In this document: one piece after another, positions 34,159 through 35,217 of the stretch
Layout of the letters: each line of letters opens with the position of its first letter
Numbering within the stretch: the stretch's first letter is position 1
Origin: Rossellomorea arthrocnemi
GTDB taxonomy: Bacteria; Bacillota; Bacilli; Bacillales; Bacillaceae_B
Assembly: GCF_904424705.1 (NCBI RefSeq)
Contig: NZ_CAJGBF010000028.1
Coordinates: forward strand, 1 to 35,217
Length of the DNA: 35,217 nucleotides
Reading direction: 5' to 3'
Notes under the pieces: generated by a model
What the model saw: only the letters and a program-made list of their open reading frames with translations
Told to the model about the DNA's origin: nothing
Database searches by the model: none
Position numbers and translations under genes: made by a program

Positions 34159-34258
34159 TTCGCTGTCGCGAAGGTAATGAAACCAATTTTGCTAGCGCAA
34201 ATAATGAAAGTTATTTTGACTATCGTCAAATTATGAAACCTATTTTGCTGGCGCAAAA
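34159..34258. repeat. Four tandem hairpin repeats in the tRNA spacer
   Basis: Four hairpins lie at a 28-29-bp period: TTCGC-TGTC-GCGAA (34159), TTTGC-TAGC-GCAAA (34188), TTTGAC-TATC-GTCAAA (34215) and TTTTGC-TGGC-GCAAAA (34243). Linkers share AATTATGAAACC-like sequence. Stem bases change in pairs while four-base loops are kept, so the fold rather than the sequence is conserved. Confidence 0.85.
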
Positions 34259-34264
34259 AGCTTT

Positions 34265-34341
34265 GGTCCGGTAGTTCAGTTGGTTAGAATGCCTGCCTGT
34301 CACGCAGGAGGTCGCGGGTTCGAGTCCCGTCCGGACCGCCA
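34265..34341 (+). tRNA. tRNA-Asp (GTC)
   Basis: A 77-base cloverleaf, acceptor GGTCCGG/CCGGACC, anticodon GTC, with encoded CCA. Confidence 0.97.
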
Positions 34342-34387
34342 TTTGTCTTTTGATGGTCATTTGAAAATTTAATCTTCTATATAATAT

Positions 34388-34463
34388 GGCTCAGTAGCTC
34401 AGTTGGTAGAGCAATGGACTGAAAATCCATGTGTCGGCGGTTCGATTCCGTCCTGAGCCACCA
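34388..34463 (+). tRNA. tRNA-Phe (GAA)
   Basis: A 76-base cloverleaf, acceptor GGCTCAG/CTGAGCC, anticodon GAA, with encoded CCA. Confidence 0.97.
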
Positions 34464-34499
34464 TTTATACTTAAGAACCTTTAAGTATTTATTTTATTT

Positions 34500-34583
34500 G
34501 GAGGGGTAGCGAAGTGGCTAAACGCGGCGGACTGTAAATCCGCTCCTTCGGGTTCGGCAGTTCGAATCTGCCCCCCTCCACCA
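34500..34583 (+). tRNA. tRNA-Tyr (GTA)
   Basis: A class II tRNA of 84 bases, acceptor GGAGGGG, anticodon GTA, with encoded CCA. Confidence 0.97.
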
Positions 34584-34584
34584 A

Positions 34585-34660
34585 GATTTTTTACAAAGCG
34601 ACAGCGGAGTAAAATAATCCTCCTTAAACTATGCGAAGCGAGAGCGGAGCACAGTAATCC
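34585..34660. repeat. Spacer hairpin with 26-bp imperfect direct repeats
   Basis: GATTTTTTAC (34585-34594) pairs with GTAAAATAATC (34609-34619). The segment 34595-34620 is repeated at 34635-34660 with 21 of 26 identities (core AAGCGAnAGCGGAG...TAATCC). It belongs to the same hairpin family as the spacer elements after tRNA-Lys and tRNA-Leu. Confidence 0.7.
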
Positions 34661-34676
34661 AGACAGAAAATTTCAT

Positions 34677-34750
34677 AGGGGCATAGTTTAACGGTAGAAC
34701 GAAGGTCTCCAAAACCTTTGGTGTGGGTTCGATTCCTACTGCCCCTGCCA
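34677..34750 (+). tRNA. tRNA-Trp (CCA)
   Basis: A 74-base cloverleaf, acceptor AGGGGCA/TGCCCCT, anticodon CCA in CTCCAAA, with encoded 3' CCA. Confidence 0.97.
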
Positions 34751-34766
34751 AAGATATTTCAAGCAT

Positions 34767-34840
34767 GGCGATTGTGGCGAAGTGGTTAACGCACCTGATT
34801 GTGGTTCAGGCATTCGTGGGTTCGATTCCCATCAGTCGCC
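34767..34840 (+). tRNA. tRNA-His (GTG)
   Basis: Anticodon GTG. The extra 5' G (34767) opposite C73 is the His identity element. CCA is not encoded. Confidence 0.95.
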
Positions 34841-34851
34841 CTTTATATTAT

Positions 34852-34926
34852 TGGGCTATAGCCAAGCGGTAAGGCATCGCACTTTGACTGCGACATGCGT
34901 TGGTTCGAATCCAGCTAGCCCAGCCA
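34852..34926 (+). tRNA. tRNA-Gln (TTG)
   Basis: A 75-base cloverleaf, acceptor TGGGCTA/TAGCCCA, anticodon TTG, with encoded CCA. Confidence 0.97.
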
Positions 34927-34928
34927 AC

Positions 34929-35002
<74 letters not shown>

Positions 35003-35011
35003 AATATTCAT

Positions 35012-35085
35012 GCGGGTGTAGTTTAGTGGTAAAACCTCAGCCTTCCAAGCTGATGATGAGGGTTCGATTCCCTTCACCCGCTCCA
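35012..35085 (+). tRNA. tRNA-Gly (TCC)
   Basis: A 74-base cloverleaf, acceptor GCGGGTG/CACCCGC, anticodon TCC, with encoded CCA. It is the second Gly isoacceptor of the array. Confidence 0.97.
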
Positions 35086-35094
35086 ATTTTTTAT

Positions 35095-35171
<77 letters not shown>

Positions 35172-35180
35172 TTTTATTAT

Positions 35181-35217
35181 TCCGCAGTAGCTCAGTGGTA
35201 GAGCTATCGGCTGTTAA
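35181..35217 (+). tRNA. tRNA-Asn (GTT), cut by window end
   Basis: TCCGCAGTAGCTCAGTGG and the anticodon stem start CGGCTGTTAA match Bacillus tRNA-Asn. The window ends in the anticodon loop, so only the 5' half is seen. Confidence 0.9.

Noticed and set aside
34159..34258. CRISPR array
   Set aside because: The units are hairpins in tandem with similar linkers and no unique spacers, and no cas gene is present.

Overview
The window looks like the chromosome of a low-GC Gram-positive spore-former of the family Bacillaceae, perhaps close to Rossellomorea or the Bacillus marisflavi/aquimaris group. This is inferred from G-rich Shine-Dalgarno sites with ATG/TTG starts, U-tailed hairpin terminators, IcaA/PgaC-type and LysM surface proteins, and a long tRNA array whose gene order resembles the B. 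subtilis trn clusters. The species cannot be fixed from the sequence alone.

Layout, left to right. (1) 3-4019: the end of an operon with a cytosine-permease-like transporter (cut by the window edge), a DUF917 protein, a HyuA-like hydantoinase/oxoprolinase and a possible 56-residue basic protein, closed by a terminator. (2) 4072-5660, minus strand: pgaC-pgaD, a poly-N-acetylglucosamine-type exopolysaccharide synthase. (3) 5935-16720: a sugar regulon with a binding protein and two permeases of an ABC importer (no ATPase), a Gfo/Idh oxidoreductase, a GntR/HutC regulator, AgaS, a tagatose-bisphosphate-type aldolase, a PfkB kinase, a ROK kinase and NagA. Together these make a coherent N-acetylgalactosamine route: import, phosphorylation (ROK), deacetylation (NagA), deamination/isomerisation (AgaS), second phosphorylation (PfkB), cleavage (aldolase). 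Four related operator-like sites lie at its control points.

(4) 16902-19152: a heavily eroded RHS/YD-repeat (WapA-like) surface protein pseudogene. (5) 19383-23676: an unknown two-TM protein, a secreted four-LysM protein and an OatA-like membrane O-acyltransferase with a C-terminal SGNH domain. (6) 24132-29693: a secreted 1853-residue amylopullulanase with two complete GH13 catalytic modules and three CBM41-like modules, behind two LacI/MalR/CcpA-like sites.

(7) 29934-31988: the least explained region. A c-di-GMP-I (GEMM) riboswitch precedes an unannotated 53-residue ORF. About 1.5 kb away, on the other side of a minus-strand membrane-anchored SGNH hydrolase, lies a 48-residue ORF that aligns with it without gaps and shares a WH...LE...D...K..E...YH..KL pattern. 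This pair is my best candidate for an undescribed system. (8) 32464-35217: a sigma-A promoter with an extended -10 and an array of 23 complete tRNA genes plus one cut by the window end. It covers all 20 amino acids and its spacers contain unusual hairpin repeats and a truncated initiator-tRNA copy.

No rRNA gene, CRISPR array, insertion sequence or prophage was seen. Functions are assigned from recognisable motifs and context, without database searches.
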